Shown here one piece after another: positions 36,001 through 43,924 of a DNA stretch of 64,000 nucleotides (position 1 is the stretch's first letter; each line of letters begins with the position of its first letter). The stretch lies in NCBI GenBank assembly GCA_963841885.1, contig CAWJEK010000008.1, positions 62,001 through 126,000 on the forward strand. The letters run 5' to 3'. Position numbers and translations under genes: made by a program. This DNA comes from Bog-756 sp963841885 (GTDB lineage Bacteria > Actinomycetota > Acidimicrobiia > Acidimicrobiales > RAAP-2). The notes beneath the pieces are model-generated. The model was not told where the DNA came from, did not search any database, and saw only the letters and a program-made list of their open reading frames with translations.

Positions 36001-36275
36001 ATCGGTCCCGACAGCGTCCGGAGGTCACGGGTGCGTTCGTGGGCCCGGCCGTCCCCCTGCGGCAGGACCAGGACGGCGGCCACCACCCGCTCCTCGCGCA
36101 GTATCCGCCGGACGTCCTCCCGGTGGCGGACGGTGCGCACGTCGGAAGGGGGTCGACCCGGCCAGACCGGGTCCGAGGAGGGAAGGACCGCCTGTCGGAG
36201 CAGATCCGCCATGAACTCGGGCGGTGTCTTCCATTGAGGGTCTACGACCAGGACGACGGGGCGCCCATCCGTCAT
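33063..36275 (-). CDS. multi-PAS GGDEF-EAL cyclic-di-GMP protein
   Basis: 1070 residues and soluble. A receiver-like or unknown N-terminal segment (about 1-130) is followed by about four PAS modules to about 640. GGDEF (about 645-805) has RFGGDEF and an RPDD inhibitory site. EAL (about 815-1065) has EALARW, VTETVIM, IDDFGTGYSS, KVDHSF, LAEGVE and GQGYLWARP, so both activities look intact. The final residues end the EAL domain normally. ATG 36275 has GGAG 7 bases upstream; ATG 36320 is an alternative. Third c-di-GMP protein in the window. Confidence 0.92.
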   Translation of the reverse strand: MTDGRPVVLVVDPQWKTPPEFMADLLRQAVLPSSDPVWPGRPPSDVRTVRHREDVRRILREERVVAAVLVLPQGDGRAHERTRDLRTLSGPMPLVVVYDGSPGMRADLVGWGADDAVERRALAAGLVPTLMTELKRHRRMELERLLSAHLLIDVLAWESGYVLLDPAGRVVESALQSGEPWCGGLMGLRSADLVLPRDVGRFEAARRLAQQVPSVARTVEVEVVPPGPDRRWLEVTLVNVSSVSPLDGVVATHRDVTGRRRTGAQVVPWQAGGVPDARVLDLLVEGVAIYGPDGTIRSWNEAASRLLGTPVTEALGTDVQTLVPHIPPAVPEREGEPDVWADEVRTILPDGSEQVLERHFTRMRGGDGELLETVLVVSSATESREAAAVSQRFSAILDSSSEAILSKTTDGVITTWNEAAARMYGYSAEEVIGRHISILVPEERRAELITIMHRVTSGSTVERLETVRLRKDATEARVILNVSPLFDAEGVVVGAITVASDVTEQRAAEADLELSEARFDGAFRRSAFGMAMADLVGRMTAVNPALAELLGRSARELIGHLLSDFGEPGSPEAGAVPSLRDGTDSYSDERRYRRPDGSAVWLQANITLIRGPAEEPLYLMVQALDITPRKRIELELEHRALHDDLTGLPNRALLNDRLDQALAGARRSGGQVGLAFLDVDGFKHVNDALGHGIGDDLLVEFGHRLSMTVRPDDTVARFGGDEFVILCTDVSMEEMEGLAARVSSAMSERFDVGGHEVEVHASLGITVSDTGSSVQSILSEADAAMFRAKDLGRNQVAAFDDTLRARAAEYLDGEKALRLAIARRDLAAHYQPIVDLTTGRAIGVEALARWVRDDGVVVLPDQFIPLAESTGLIVRLGELMLEEAAGTVAGWNRSRDEQDALWVSVNLSARQLAEPSLVESVRQVLSTTELPPENLHLEVTETVIMDDVHTSVLRLDEIRALGVRLSIDDFGTGYSSLAYLKQLPVDTLKVDHSFVDGVVDDPDDRTIVEAVVGLGRALGLTCLAEGVETDDQRDALVGMGCQLGQGYLWARPMPEVDARRWLSGRVAPEL

Positions 36276-36445
36276 GCCGGGGCTCCGGTCACCGGTCGGG
36301 ACCGACGGTGTGGGTCCCATGGCCCTCCCATTCCCTCGCCCGGCCCCGGCGAAAACCCCCGGGCACCGGCATCTCCCTCGATCCTACGCCTGACATGGGG
36401 TTTTGACCATGATGCGACCGGCACTCGCTTTGCCACGGGCACACC

Positions 36446-36476
36446 TTGTACGCGTGCAATAACGTGCACGTGTGCA
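36446..36476. promoter_or_regulatory. candidate operator overlapping the TetR start
   Basis: TTGTACGCGTGCAA (36446-36459) is an inverted repeat with one mismatched pair. A second, TGCACGTGTGCA (36465-36476), overlaps the GTG start codon at 36472. The two sites share the half TGCA/GTGCA. They are well placed for TetR autorepression of the TetR-MFS operon. Confidence 0.5.
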
Positions 36477-37053
36477 AGATCTCCGGACGTCCAACAAGTT
36501 GCGCCGCCGCCAGCAGATACTCCAGGCGGCACGCGACCTCATCACCTCGGACGGGATCGGCGCACTGTCGATGCGGACCCTGGCCGACCGCGCCCATGTG
36601 AGCGTGCCCACCATCTACGCCCTGGTCGGCGGGCGCGACGACGTCATCGCCGCCCTGCTGGCCGAAGGCGCCCACCGCTTCGACGACGGCGTGGCCGGGC
36701 TCGACTCCCGCGGAGTGTTCCGGGTCACCGATGTCATCGAACTGTTCACCGGGATCGTCGACCTGGAGCGCGAGCTCGTCCGGGGCCTGCTGGCCTCCGG
36801 CATCCTGACCTCGTCGGGCTCGGAGCGGTTCCTCCTCTTCGAACGGGTCCGCCAGGAGTTGGTGCAGGCCTTCGCCGAGGCGGTGGAACGGGGCGAGCTG
36901 GCCTCCGGCACCGACCCCGGCGCGGCCGCCACGGCCATGGTGCGGCTCGGCCTCGGTGCCCTCGTCGACTGGGTCGTCCAGCGGGGCGGTCCCGACGAAC
37001 TCCGGGCGGACCTGCTCCGCTCCGGCTCCGTCGTGATCGCGGCCTTTTCGTGA
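36472..37053 (+). CDS. TetR-family regulator
   Basis: 193 residues. The HTH is classical: RRRQQILQAARDLI, then IGALSMRTLADRAHVSVPTIYALVGGRDDVI. The C-terminal helices would bind an effector. GTG 36472 has no ribosome site and follows the palindromes directly, so the message may be nearly leaderless. Its stop overlaps the start of the MFS gene, which points to a repressor-exporter pair in which the exported compound may be the inducer. Confidence 0.9.
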   Translation: MQDLRTSNKLRRRQQILQAARDLITSDGIGALSMRTLADRAHVSVPTIYALVGGRDDVIAALLAEGAHRFDDGVAGLDSRGVFRVTDVIELFTGIVDLERELVRGLLASGILTSSGSERFLLFERVRQELVQAFAEAVERGELASGTDPGAAATAMVRLGLGALVDWVVQRGGPDELRADLLRSGSVVIAAFS

Positions 37054-38786
37054 CCGTTCCTCCCGCCACCACCGATGCCGGGTCGCCGGCCGCCCCGACC
37101 GGTATCTCGCGCCTGTGGCGCCGTGAGCTCGACCACTATCCGGCGACCCGGGTGCGCTACGGGCTGCTCGCCCTCATCGTGCTGAGCAGCATCGTCATGT
37201 ACTACCAGCAGTACGTGGCCGGCTCGGTCTCGTTCAAGATCCTCGGGTACTACCAGATGTCCTTCCGCTTCTACCTGGCGGTGGTGGTGGTGAGCAGCGT
37301 GGCCGGAGCGGTGTCGTCGCTGGTGGCATCGGTGGCCGACCGGATCGGCCGGGCGAACATGGTGGTGGTCGGCCTCCTCGTCGTGGGACTGGTGACGCTG
37401 TTCGGCATCCCCAACGCCCATACCCGGACCACCTACGCGGTGGCGGTGGCCACCGTGGGCTTCTTCGAGGGGATGGTGCTGGTGGCCACCCCGGCGCTGG
37501 TGCGGGACTTCTCCCCCCAGCGGCGACGGGGCGCGGCCATGGGCTTCTGGACCCTGGGTCCCGTGCTGGGCAGCCTGGCCGTGTCCCTGGTGGCGTCCCA
37601 GACACTCGACTCACACCCCGCCTGGCAGTTCCAGTTCCGGGTGGCCGGCATCGTCGGGATGGTCGTCTTCCTCCTCGCCCTGGTCTTCCTGCGGGAGCTG
37701 GCCCCGGCCATCCGCGACCAGCTGATGACGTCGCTACGCGAGCGGGTGCTGGCCGAGGTACGGGCCCGGGGCATCCAGGTCGAGGACGCCCTGAAGCGCC
37801 CGTTCCGCCAGATGGCCGGATGGAACACCCTCGTGCCCGCGCTCGGCGTCTCCCTCTTCCTCCTGATCTACCTCTCGGCCGTCGCCTTCTTCGTCATCTA
37901 CTTCGTGTCCGTCTTCGGCTTCAGCCAGTCCGAGGCCAACGGGTTGGGCAACTGGTTCTGGTCGGCCGATGCGGTGGCGGTGGTGGTGGTCGGGATCGTC
38001 TCGGACAAGGTCCGGGTCCGCAAGCCGTTCATGCTGGCCGGCGGGATCGTGGCCGTGGTGATGGGCCTGGTCTTCGCCGGTCTGGCGACCCGGCCCCACA
38101 CCACCTACACGACGTTCGCCGTGGTCATCATGGTCATGTCGGCCGCCCGGGGTGTCGCCTACGCCCCCTGGATGGCCGCCTACACCGAGACCCTGGAGAG
38201 CCGGAATCCGGCGCTGGTGGCCACCGGCCTGGCCATCTGGGGCTGGGTGCTGCGCATCGTGGCCGCCACCGCCTTCCTCGTGGTCCCCTTCATCGTCCCC
38301 TCGGCCACCCCCGTGGCCGACTACGGCCCCCAGGCCTCCGCCCTGCAGGCGGAGTACGCCACCCAGATCGCCACTCTGAAGGCGGTTCACCCGGCCACCC
38401 TGGCCACCCTCCAGGCCGACCCGACGGATCGCCGGGCCGAGGTGGCGGCCATCTTCCAGATACACACGGCCCGTGGCGTCCCCCTCGTCGTGGCCGCCGC
38501 CGATCTCGTGGCTGCCTCGAAGATCCCGAAGGCCGACCGCGTCTTCCTCGCCACCCACGGCCGGCAGGTCCTGGCCGCCCGGGCCGCCGCCCCCAGGCAG
38601 TGGCAGCGGTGGTGGCTGGTGTGCGTGGTCGGCGAGCTCCTGTTCCTGCCGACCATCTTCCTGCTGGTCGGGCGCTGGCGGCGCTCGACGGCCCTGCGCG
38701 ACCAGGCCGCCCACGACCGGTGGGTGACGGAGGAGTTCGAGGAGCTCTCGACTTCCGACCAGTTCATCGAAGGGGTACCCGCCTGA
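37050..38786 (+). CDS. MFS transporter with large C-terminal extracytoplasmic insertion
   Basis: 578 residues from GTG 37050, which overlaps the TetR stop (GTGA). About twelve helices; the MFS loop motif appears as VADRIGRANM, with VSDKVRVRKP as its second-half echo. Residues about 420-525, between the last two helices, form a long hydrophilic Ala/Thr/Gln-rich segment (LQAEYATQIATLKAVHPATLATLQ...) that standard MFS proteins lack. The C-terminal tail is acidic. Substrate unknown; regulation by the coupled TetR is likely. Confidence 0.87.
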   Translation: MTVPPATTDAGSPAAPTGISRLWRRELDHYPATRVRYGLLALIVLSSIVMYYQQYVAGSVSFKILGYYQMSFRFYLAVVVVSSVAGAVSSLVASVADRIGRANMVVVGLLVVGLVTLFGIPNAHTRTTYAVAVATVGFFEGMVLVATPALVRDFSPQRRRGAAMGFWTLGPVLGSLAVSLVASQTLDSHPAWQFQFRVAGIVGMVVFLLALVFLRELAPAIRDQLMTSLRERVLAEVRARGIQVEDALKRPFRQMAGWNTLVPALGVSLFLLIYLSAVAFFVIYFVSVFGFSQSEANGLGNWFWSADAVAVVVVGIVSDKVRVRKPFMLAGGIVAVVMGLVFAGLATRPHTTYTTFAVVIMVMSAARGVAYAPWMAAYTETLESRNPALVATGLAIWGWVLRIVAATAFLVVPFIVPSATPVADYGPQASALQAEYATQIATLKAVHPATLATLQADPTDRRAEVAAIFQIHTARGVPLVVAAADLVAASKIPKADRVFLATHGRQVLAARAAAPRQWQRWWLVCVVGELLFLPTIFLLVGRWRRSTALRDQAAHDRWVTEEFEELSTSDQFIEGVPA

Positions 38787-38876
38787 GATCCCCGTGGTGG
38801 CCGCCGGAAACGGGGAGGACCGGGCGGCGTTCCAGTCACTAGGGTGCGCACAGCGACGTCATCGGAGGGAGAGCCC

Positions 38877-39290
38877 GTGTCGGACAACCTGCGGATCCTC
38901 GGCGAGTACAGCGCCGCCATGGAATCGGGGGACAGCGAGGCGGTGTTCGCGTTCTGGGCCCCGGAGTTCCACAGCCACGTCACCGAGCGGGTCACCCCCG
39001 GCAAGGTGGGGACCGACGTCCGCGGCGAGGAGCAACGCTGGTGGGAGGCCGTCCGGGCCGCCTTCCCGGACATGCGCTTCACCGTGAACCTGCTGATCGA
39101 GCAGGACGATCTCGTCGTCTCCAACTGGACCGTCGAGGGAACCCACACCGGGGCGGCCTTCTACGACGTCCCGCCGTCCGGGGCTCCGGTGGTCATCAAC
39201 GGCACGGCCATCCTGAGGATGCGGGACGGCAAGATCGTGGAGCACTGGGGCGGCCCCCACTGCCAGGAGGGACTGGGCCTCATCCGCTGA
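38877..39290 (+). CDS. SnoaL/NTF2-like protein
   Basis: 137 residues forming one NTF2-like cone: YSAAMESGDSEAVFAFWAPEFHSHV at the start, and the family pattern GTHTGAAFYDVPPSGAPVVINGTAILRMRDGKIVEHW (given here only as landmarks G-T-H-T-G and KIVEHWG). GTG 38877 has GGAGGGAG 4 bases upstream. SnoaL-like proteins include polyketide cyclases and ketosteroid isomerase relatives; activity here is unknown. It precedes the F420-reductase-like gene by 28 bp and may be cotranscribed. Confidence 0.83.
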   Translation: MSDNLRILGEYSAAMESGDSEAVFAFWAPEFHSHVTERVTPGKVGTDVRGEEQRWWEAVRAAFPDMRFTVNLLIEQDDLVVSNWTVEGTHTGAAFYDVPPSGAPVVINGTAILRMRDGKIVEHWGGPHCQEGLGLIR

Positions 39291-39318
39291 GCGCCCGGAG
39301 CGACACAGGAGGTCGGTC

Positions 39319-39894
39319 ATGGACGTCGCGGTCATCGGTACCGGATTCATCGGGGGGACCCTCGGGTCGTCCCTGTCCCGCGCCGGACACCGCGTCCGCT
39401 TCGGCTCCCGGCACCCCGACGACGACCCGGTGGCCGAGGGGACCGACGCCCGGGTGACCACCATCGCCGACGCGCTCGACGGTGCCGACGCGGTGATCCT
39501 GGCCGTGCCCGGGTCGGCCGTGGCGGACCTCGTGGCCGAGCACGGAGCGGAGCTGTCGGGGCATCTGGTGGTGGACGCCACGAACCGGATGGGGGCTCCC
39601 GTCGCCAACTGCCGGGCCGAACTTCCCGGGGACGTCCGCTACGCCCGGGCGTTCAACACCCTGGGCGGTGAGGTCATGGCCCGCCCGAGGTTCGCCGACG
39701 GCCCGGCCGATCTCTTCTGCTCGGCTCCCGAGTCCGACCGTGCCGCCGTGGAGACACTGGTCGAGGGGGTCGGGATGCGACCGGTCTTCGTCGGACCGGA
39801 CACCGAGGACATCGTCGACAGCCTCTTCCGACTGTGGATCGCTCTCGTGCCCGAACACGGCCGGCGCCACGCCCTGCGGCTGCTCGAGGAGTAG
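39319..39894 (+). CDS. NADPH-dependent F420 reductase-like protein
   Basis: 191 residues. Rossmann motif GTGFIGGTLG lies at 7-16, with the phosphate-recognising GSR at about 29-31. ILAVPGSAVAD, VVDATN and ARAFNTLGGEVM match the F420:NADP oxidoreductase/Fno-like family, in which FNT contacts the cofactor. ATG 39319 has AGGAGG about 6 bases upstream. It could move hydride between NADPH and F420H2, consistent with the LLM-class oxidoreductase at 42965, but related dinucleotide-binding proteins of other function exist. Confidence 0.75.
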   Translation: MDVAVIGTGFIGGTLGSSLSRAGHRVRFGSRHPDDDPVAEGTDARVTTIADALDGADAVILAVPGSAVADLVAEHGAELSGHLVVDATNRMGAPVANCRAELPGDVRYARAFNTLGGEVMARPRFADGPADLFCSAPESDRAAVETLVEGVGMRPVFVGPDTEDIVDSLFRLWIALVPEHGRRHALRLLEE

Positions 39895-40100
39895 TCCGCC
39901 CTGGTGCACCCCACGACCCGGCTCACGCATCGGCGGGGTGGGGTGCAGCCCGAAGCCCGCTGAGGGACCCTTCCGGGGCCGTAGACTGGCGTCGCCGTCG
40001 ACGGGCCGTCCGGGGTGAGGGCACGTCGTCGCGAGATCCGTCCACCCGCCACCGGTCCGGCGCGTCCGACCGACGTGGCCCGCTTCGAGAGGAGGCCCGC

Positions 40101-41070
40101 ATGCCCGCGTACGACATCATCGGCGACGTCCACGGCGCCGACGCCAAACTCGAGGGCCTTCTCGACGCCCTCGGGTACGTCGAGCGCGGTGGCGCGTACC
40201 GCCTCGACGGGCATCAGGCCCTCTTCGTGGGCGATCTCATCGACCGGGGCGACGGTCAGGTCCGGGTCCTCGAGGTGGTCCGGGCCATGGTCGACGCCGG
40301 GTCGGCCCGCATGGTGATGGGAAACCACGAGTTCAACGCCCTCGCCTGGGCCACGCCACACCCCGAGCGGCCCGGCGACTCCCTGCGCACCCGCCTCGGC
40401 CCGCGGGGTCAACGCAACCGTGCCCAGCACCAGAGTTTCCTCGACCAGGTGGTCGAGGGATCGGCGCTCCATGCGTCGACGATGGACTGGTTCCGGACGC
40501 TTCCCCTCTGGCTCGACCTCGACGCCCTCGCGCGTGGTGCACGCCTGCTGGCACCCGTGGTCGTTGGGCGTGCTCGACAAGTGGGTGGGGTCGGGCGAGC
40601 CGGTCAGCGACGAATTCCTCCTGCACGCCACCACCCCCGGCACCGACGTCTTCGACGCCGTCGACATCGTCCTGAAGGGGCCCGAAGTCCACCTGACCCG
40701 TGAGCTCGCCTGGCGGGACCGGGACGGCACCCCCCGGTGGGCGGCCCGTATCCGGTGGTGGGACGACGCCGCCACCTCGCTCGGCGACCTGGCGGACATC
40801 CCGGCCGGGTCACCCGGGCTCGACGGCGCACCCCATCCCGGGCTGCCGGACATCGCCACCGACGTCGCCGCCGGGTTCCGGTACACCGATGCGGTGCCCG
40901 TCTTCTTCGGCCACTACTGGTTCCGCGGCGACCCCCGGCCGGCCGGCCGGTACGCCGTCTGCACCGACTACAGCGCCGCCCGGGACGACCGGCCGCTGGT
41001 CGCCTACCGGTGGAACGGCGAGTCGCGGCCGACCACCGACCGGTTCGTGTCCTATGCGGGCCGGCCCTGA
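40101..41070 (+). pseudogene. calcineurin-like metallophosphoesterase, interrupted by a one-base frameshift
   Basis: The first part holds the metal-site motifs DVHG, GDLIDRG and GNHE near residues 8-75, as in PrpE/PP1-like phosphatases. The second part, in another frame, continues HACWHPWSLGVLDKW and later FFGHYW, which supply the remaining ligands. Dropping one G from the CGCGCG tract at about 40528-40534 joins them into a roughly 322-residue enzyme. ATG 40101 follows GAGAGGAGG. An indel error is likely, as both parts are otherwise intact. Substrate (nucleotide or phosphoprotein) unknown. Confidence 0.8.
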
Positions 41071-41146
41071 GTCCGGGCCCCCACCGTCGGCGACCCGGGG
41101 TCGGCCCGGGTACTTTGACCGGTAGCGATCCCGACGGAGTGTGCCC

Positions 41147-42364
41147 ATGGTGACGTCTGTGTACGAGCTCGACCTTCCCCTGGTCGACACCGCCGGCCTG
41201 GATCGTCACGAATCATTGGCCGTGATCGCCGATGCCCGTCGACGCAGCTGGTTGGCCCGGACGCCGCTCGGATTCTCCGTCTGTCGACAGGAGGACTGTG
41301 TGTCCCTGCTGCGGGACCGCCGGTTCCACAACGCACTCTCGCTGCTGCGCCAGATGAACGGCATGGAGCCCGACACCGACACCCCCGAGCGCCGACGCTC
41401 CATCCTGGCCATGGAGGGCGACGACCACGCCCGGCTCCGTCGGCTGGTGGCGCCGGCCTTCACGCCGGCGGCCGCCGACCGCCTACGGCCCTTCATGCGT
41501 GAGGTGGTCGGCGGCCTCGTCGACACCTTCTCGGCGGCGGGACGGTGCGAAGTGGTGGCCGAACTGTGCGAGCCCTACCCCATCCCGATCATCTGCGAGC
41601 TGTTCGGCGCGCCCAAGGAGGACTGGCGCCGCTTCTCGGCGTGGGCCACCGACATCTTCCGGATCTTCAACCAGAACCTGGCCGAGGACCTCCCCCTGGT
41701 GGAGGCGGCCGGGGCCGAACTCGAGGCCTACATCGGCGATCTCATCGCCACACGGCGCACGACGCCCGGGAACGACCTGCTCAGCGTACTGATCGCCATC
41801 GAGGAAGAGGGTGACCGGCTGTCGAACCAGGAACTCGTCTCGCTGGCCGTGGCGGTGCTCATGGCCGGCACCGACACCACCCGGAACCAGCTGGCCTGCG
41901 CACTGGCCCTCTTCGCCGGGTATCCGGCCCAGTGGTCCCTCCTGGCTGATCGGCCCGATCTCGCCCCGAAGGCCGTCGAGGAGGTCATGCGCTACCTCGG
42001 AGCCGTGCGGGGCACCGTGCGGGTGACGCCGGAGGACGTGGTCTTCCGCGATGTGCTCTTCCCCAAGGGCACCCTCGTGTGGGTGTCGCTCGCCGGCGCC
42101 AACCGTGATCCCGACGTGTACGACGAGCCGGACACGTTCGACGTCACCGCCGAGCGCACGAGCCAGCAGATGACGTTCGGCTCGGGCATCCACCACTGCA
42201 TGGGCGCCGCCCTCGCCCGGGCCGAGCTCCAGGAGGCGCTGGTACTCCTGGCGCGGCGCATGCCCGACCTGGCGGTCGACGGCCCCATCGAGTGGAAGCC
42301 CCCCACCTTCGGCATCTGGGGGCCGGCCCGCCTCCCACTGCGCTTCACCCCGGTACCCGGCTGA
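41147..42364 (+). CDS. cytochrome P450
   Basis: 405 residues. The I-helix reads AGTDTTRNQ (oxygen activation), the ExxR motif is in EEVMRY, and the haem-binding loop FGSGIHHCMGAAL places the ligand Cys near residue 351. Soluble bacterial-type P450. ATG 41147 has GGAG 7 bases upstream. No ferredoxin or ferredoxin reductase is adjacent, so electrons must come from elsewhere. Substrate unknown. Confidence 0.94.
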   Translation: MVTSVYELDLPLVDTAGLDRHESLAVIADARRRSWLARTPLGFSVCRQEDCVSLLRDRRFHNALSLLRQMNGMEPDTDTPERRRSILAMEGDDHARLRRLVAPAFTPAAADRLRPFMREVVGGLVDTFSAAGRCEVVAELCEPYPIPIICELFGAPKEDWRRFSAWATDIFRIFNQNLAEDLPLVEAAGAELEAYIGDLIATRRTTPGNDLLSVLIAIEEEGDRLSNQELVSLAVAVLMAGTDTTRNQLACALALFAGYPAQWSLLADRPDLAPKAVEEVMRYLGAVRGTVRVTPEDVVFRDVLFPKGTLVWVSLAGANRDPDVYDEPDTFDVTAERTSQQMTFGSGIHHCMGAALARAELQEALVLLARRMPDLAVDGPIEWKPPTFGIWGPARLPLRFTPVPG

Positions 42365-42466
42365 CGGATCCCCAGATTGGGACGTTCGCCCCTCGTCGAC
42401 CGCCCACGACCGGTCCAACATGGGCTGGAGGGGCGGGCGGAGACGCCGGATGACCGAGGAGGAGAC

Positions 42467-42946
42467 ATGGCCGAGTCCAGAGAAGCCCGGGTACGCATCG
42501 AGCGTGCGATCGAACGGGCCGAGAAGGAGTTGCTGCAGGCCAGCCATCAGCTGGCGAAGGGCATCACCCGGGAGGCCGACCGGATCGTGCCCCCCGTCGG
42601 CCAGGATCTCGAGCGGATCGTCGACGACGTGTTCGACGTGGCCGAACGGGTGCTGAAGAGCCAGCGCAAGCTGGTGAGTGACGTGATGAAGGCCGTGAAC
42701 GAACAGGCGGACCGGGCGGCCGAGGCCGGCCGGGAGGCCACGGAGCGGACCCGCCACCGGGTGACGGCCAAGAAGGCCGCCGGTCGGGGTCGGGGTCGGG
42801 CGTCCGTGACCAGGAAGGCGCCGGCCAGGAAGGCGCCGGCCAAGAAGGCCGCGGCCAAGCGGGCGCCGGCGAAGAAGAAGGCGACGGCGACCGGAGCGGC
42901 CGCCAAGCGGGCGACCGCGAAGAAGGCGGTGACACCCGCCACCTAG
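42467..42946 (+). CDS. histone H1-like lysine/alanine-rich protein
   Basis: 159 residues. Residues 1-100 are helical and mixed-charge, with a phasin-like amphipathic look. Residues about 101-159 are a basic tail built of KKA, KAPA and KRA repeats, as in H1-like nucleoid proteins and the tail of actinobacterial HupS. Such tails bind DNA or polyanions non-specifically. ATG 42467 has GAGGAGGAG just upstream. Nucleoid organisation is the best guess; granule binding is an alternative because of the N-terminal part. Confidence 0.75.
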   Translation: MAESREARVRIERAIERAEKELLQASHQLAKGITREADRIVPPVGQDLERIVDDVFDVAERVLKSQRKLVSDVMKAVNEQADRAAEAGREATERTRHRVTAKKAAGRGRGRASVTRKAPARKAPAKKAAAKRAPAKKKATATGAAAKRATAKKAVTPAT

Positions 42947-42964
42947 GGCGCCACGGCCGCCGGG

Positions 42965-43837
42965 CTACCCCAGTTCAGCCAGTCCGGGAACCACCCGGTC
43001 ACCCAGCCGCTCCGCCCAGGCCACCGGGTCCTCGACCAGAGGCGTGATCTCGATCAGTTCGATGCCGAGCGCGGCGAGCGGCTCCATCGTGCGGAGGAAG
43101 GCGTCGGTGTCGGCCAGGGGGTCGACCATGCTCAACATGGTCCGCTGGACGGTCGCGGGATCGCGCCCCGCGTCCGCGCAGTGCCGGTCGAGTACCTCGA
43201 GCTTGTGGGCCACGTCGTCGGGGTCGGCGGCGAAGAGGTTGCAGGCATCGGCGTAGCGGGCCACCAGACGGAGCGTCTTCCGCTCGCCGCTCCCACCGAC
43301 GAGGATCCGGGGGCGGGGTCGGCTGACGGGACGGGGCGAGCAGATGGTCTCGGCCAACCGGTAGTGCTTCCCTTCGTAGGGGCCGTCGTCATCGCTCCAC
43401 ATCTGGTGGCAGATCTGCAGCGCCTCCTCCAGCCGCTCGAACCGCTCCGACGTCGGGGGGAACGGCACCCCGAGCCCCAGGTGCTCCCGCTCGTACCACG
43501 CGGCCCCGATCCCGAGCTGGGCCCGGCCGCCGGACACCACGTCGAGGGTGGTGACGATCTTGGCCAGCAGTCCGGGATGACGGTAGGTCACCCCGGTCAC
43601 CATCAGGCCCAGGCGGATCCGTTCGGTGCGGCCGGCCAGGAAGCCCAGAGCGGTGTACCCCTCGAGCATGGGCTCGTGCCGGTCGGCGAACTCCTCCATC
43701 TGGAAGTAGTGGTCCATGAGGGTGAATGTCGAACACCCCGAGGACTCGGCGGCCACGGCGGTGTCGGACAGGATCCCGCCGATCGCCGCCGGCCCTCCCG
43801 GCAGGGTGAAATTGGCGAAGTGGATGCCGAGTTCCAT
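42965..43837 (-). CDS. LLM-class F420-dependent oxidoreductase
   Basis: 290 residues of the luciferase-like (beta/alpha)8 fold. FTLMDHYFQ, RIRLGLMVTGVTYRHP, LDVVSGGRAQLGIGAAWYEREH and ILVGGSGERKTLRLVARYADACN are characteristic of the actinobacterial TIGR03560-type subgroup that uses F420 rather than FMN. ATG 43837 is preceded by GAGGAG. Convergent with the H1-like gene. Substrate unknown. Confidence 0.88.
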   Translation of the reverse strand: MELGIHFANFTLPGGPAAIGGILSDTAVAAESSGCSTFTLMDHYFQMEEFADRHEPMLEGYTALGFLAGRTERIRLGLMVTGVTYRHPGLLAKIVTTLDVVSGGRAQLGIGAAWYEREHLGLGVPFPPTSERFERLEEALQICHQMWSDDDGPYEGKHYRLAETICSPRPVSRPRPRILVGGSGERKTLRLVARYADACNLFAADPDDVAHKLEVLDRHCADAGRDPATVQRTMLSMVDPLADTDAFLRTMEPLAALGIELIEITPLVEDPVAWAERLGDRVVPGLAELG

Positions 43838-43924
43838 GGATGCTCCTCACCACGGGCGGACGGACGGTACCTCCCCACGGTAGGCCTCCGAGCCCCGGGA
43901 CGGAGCACGGACACCGGGGCCCGA

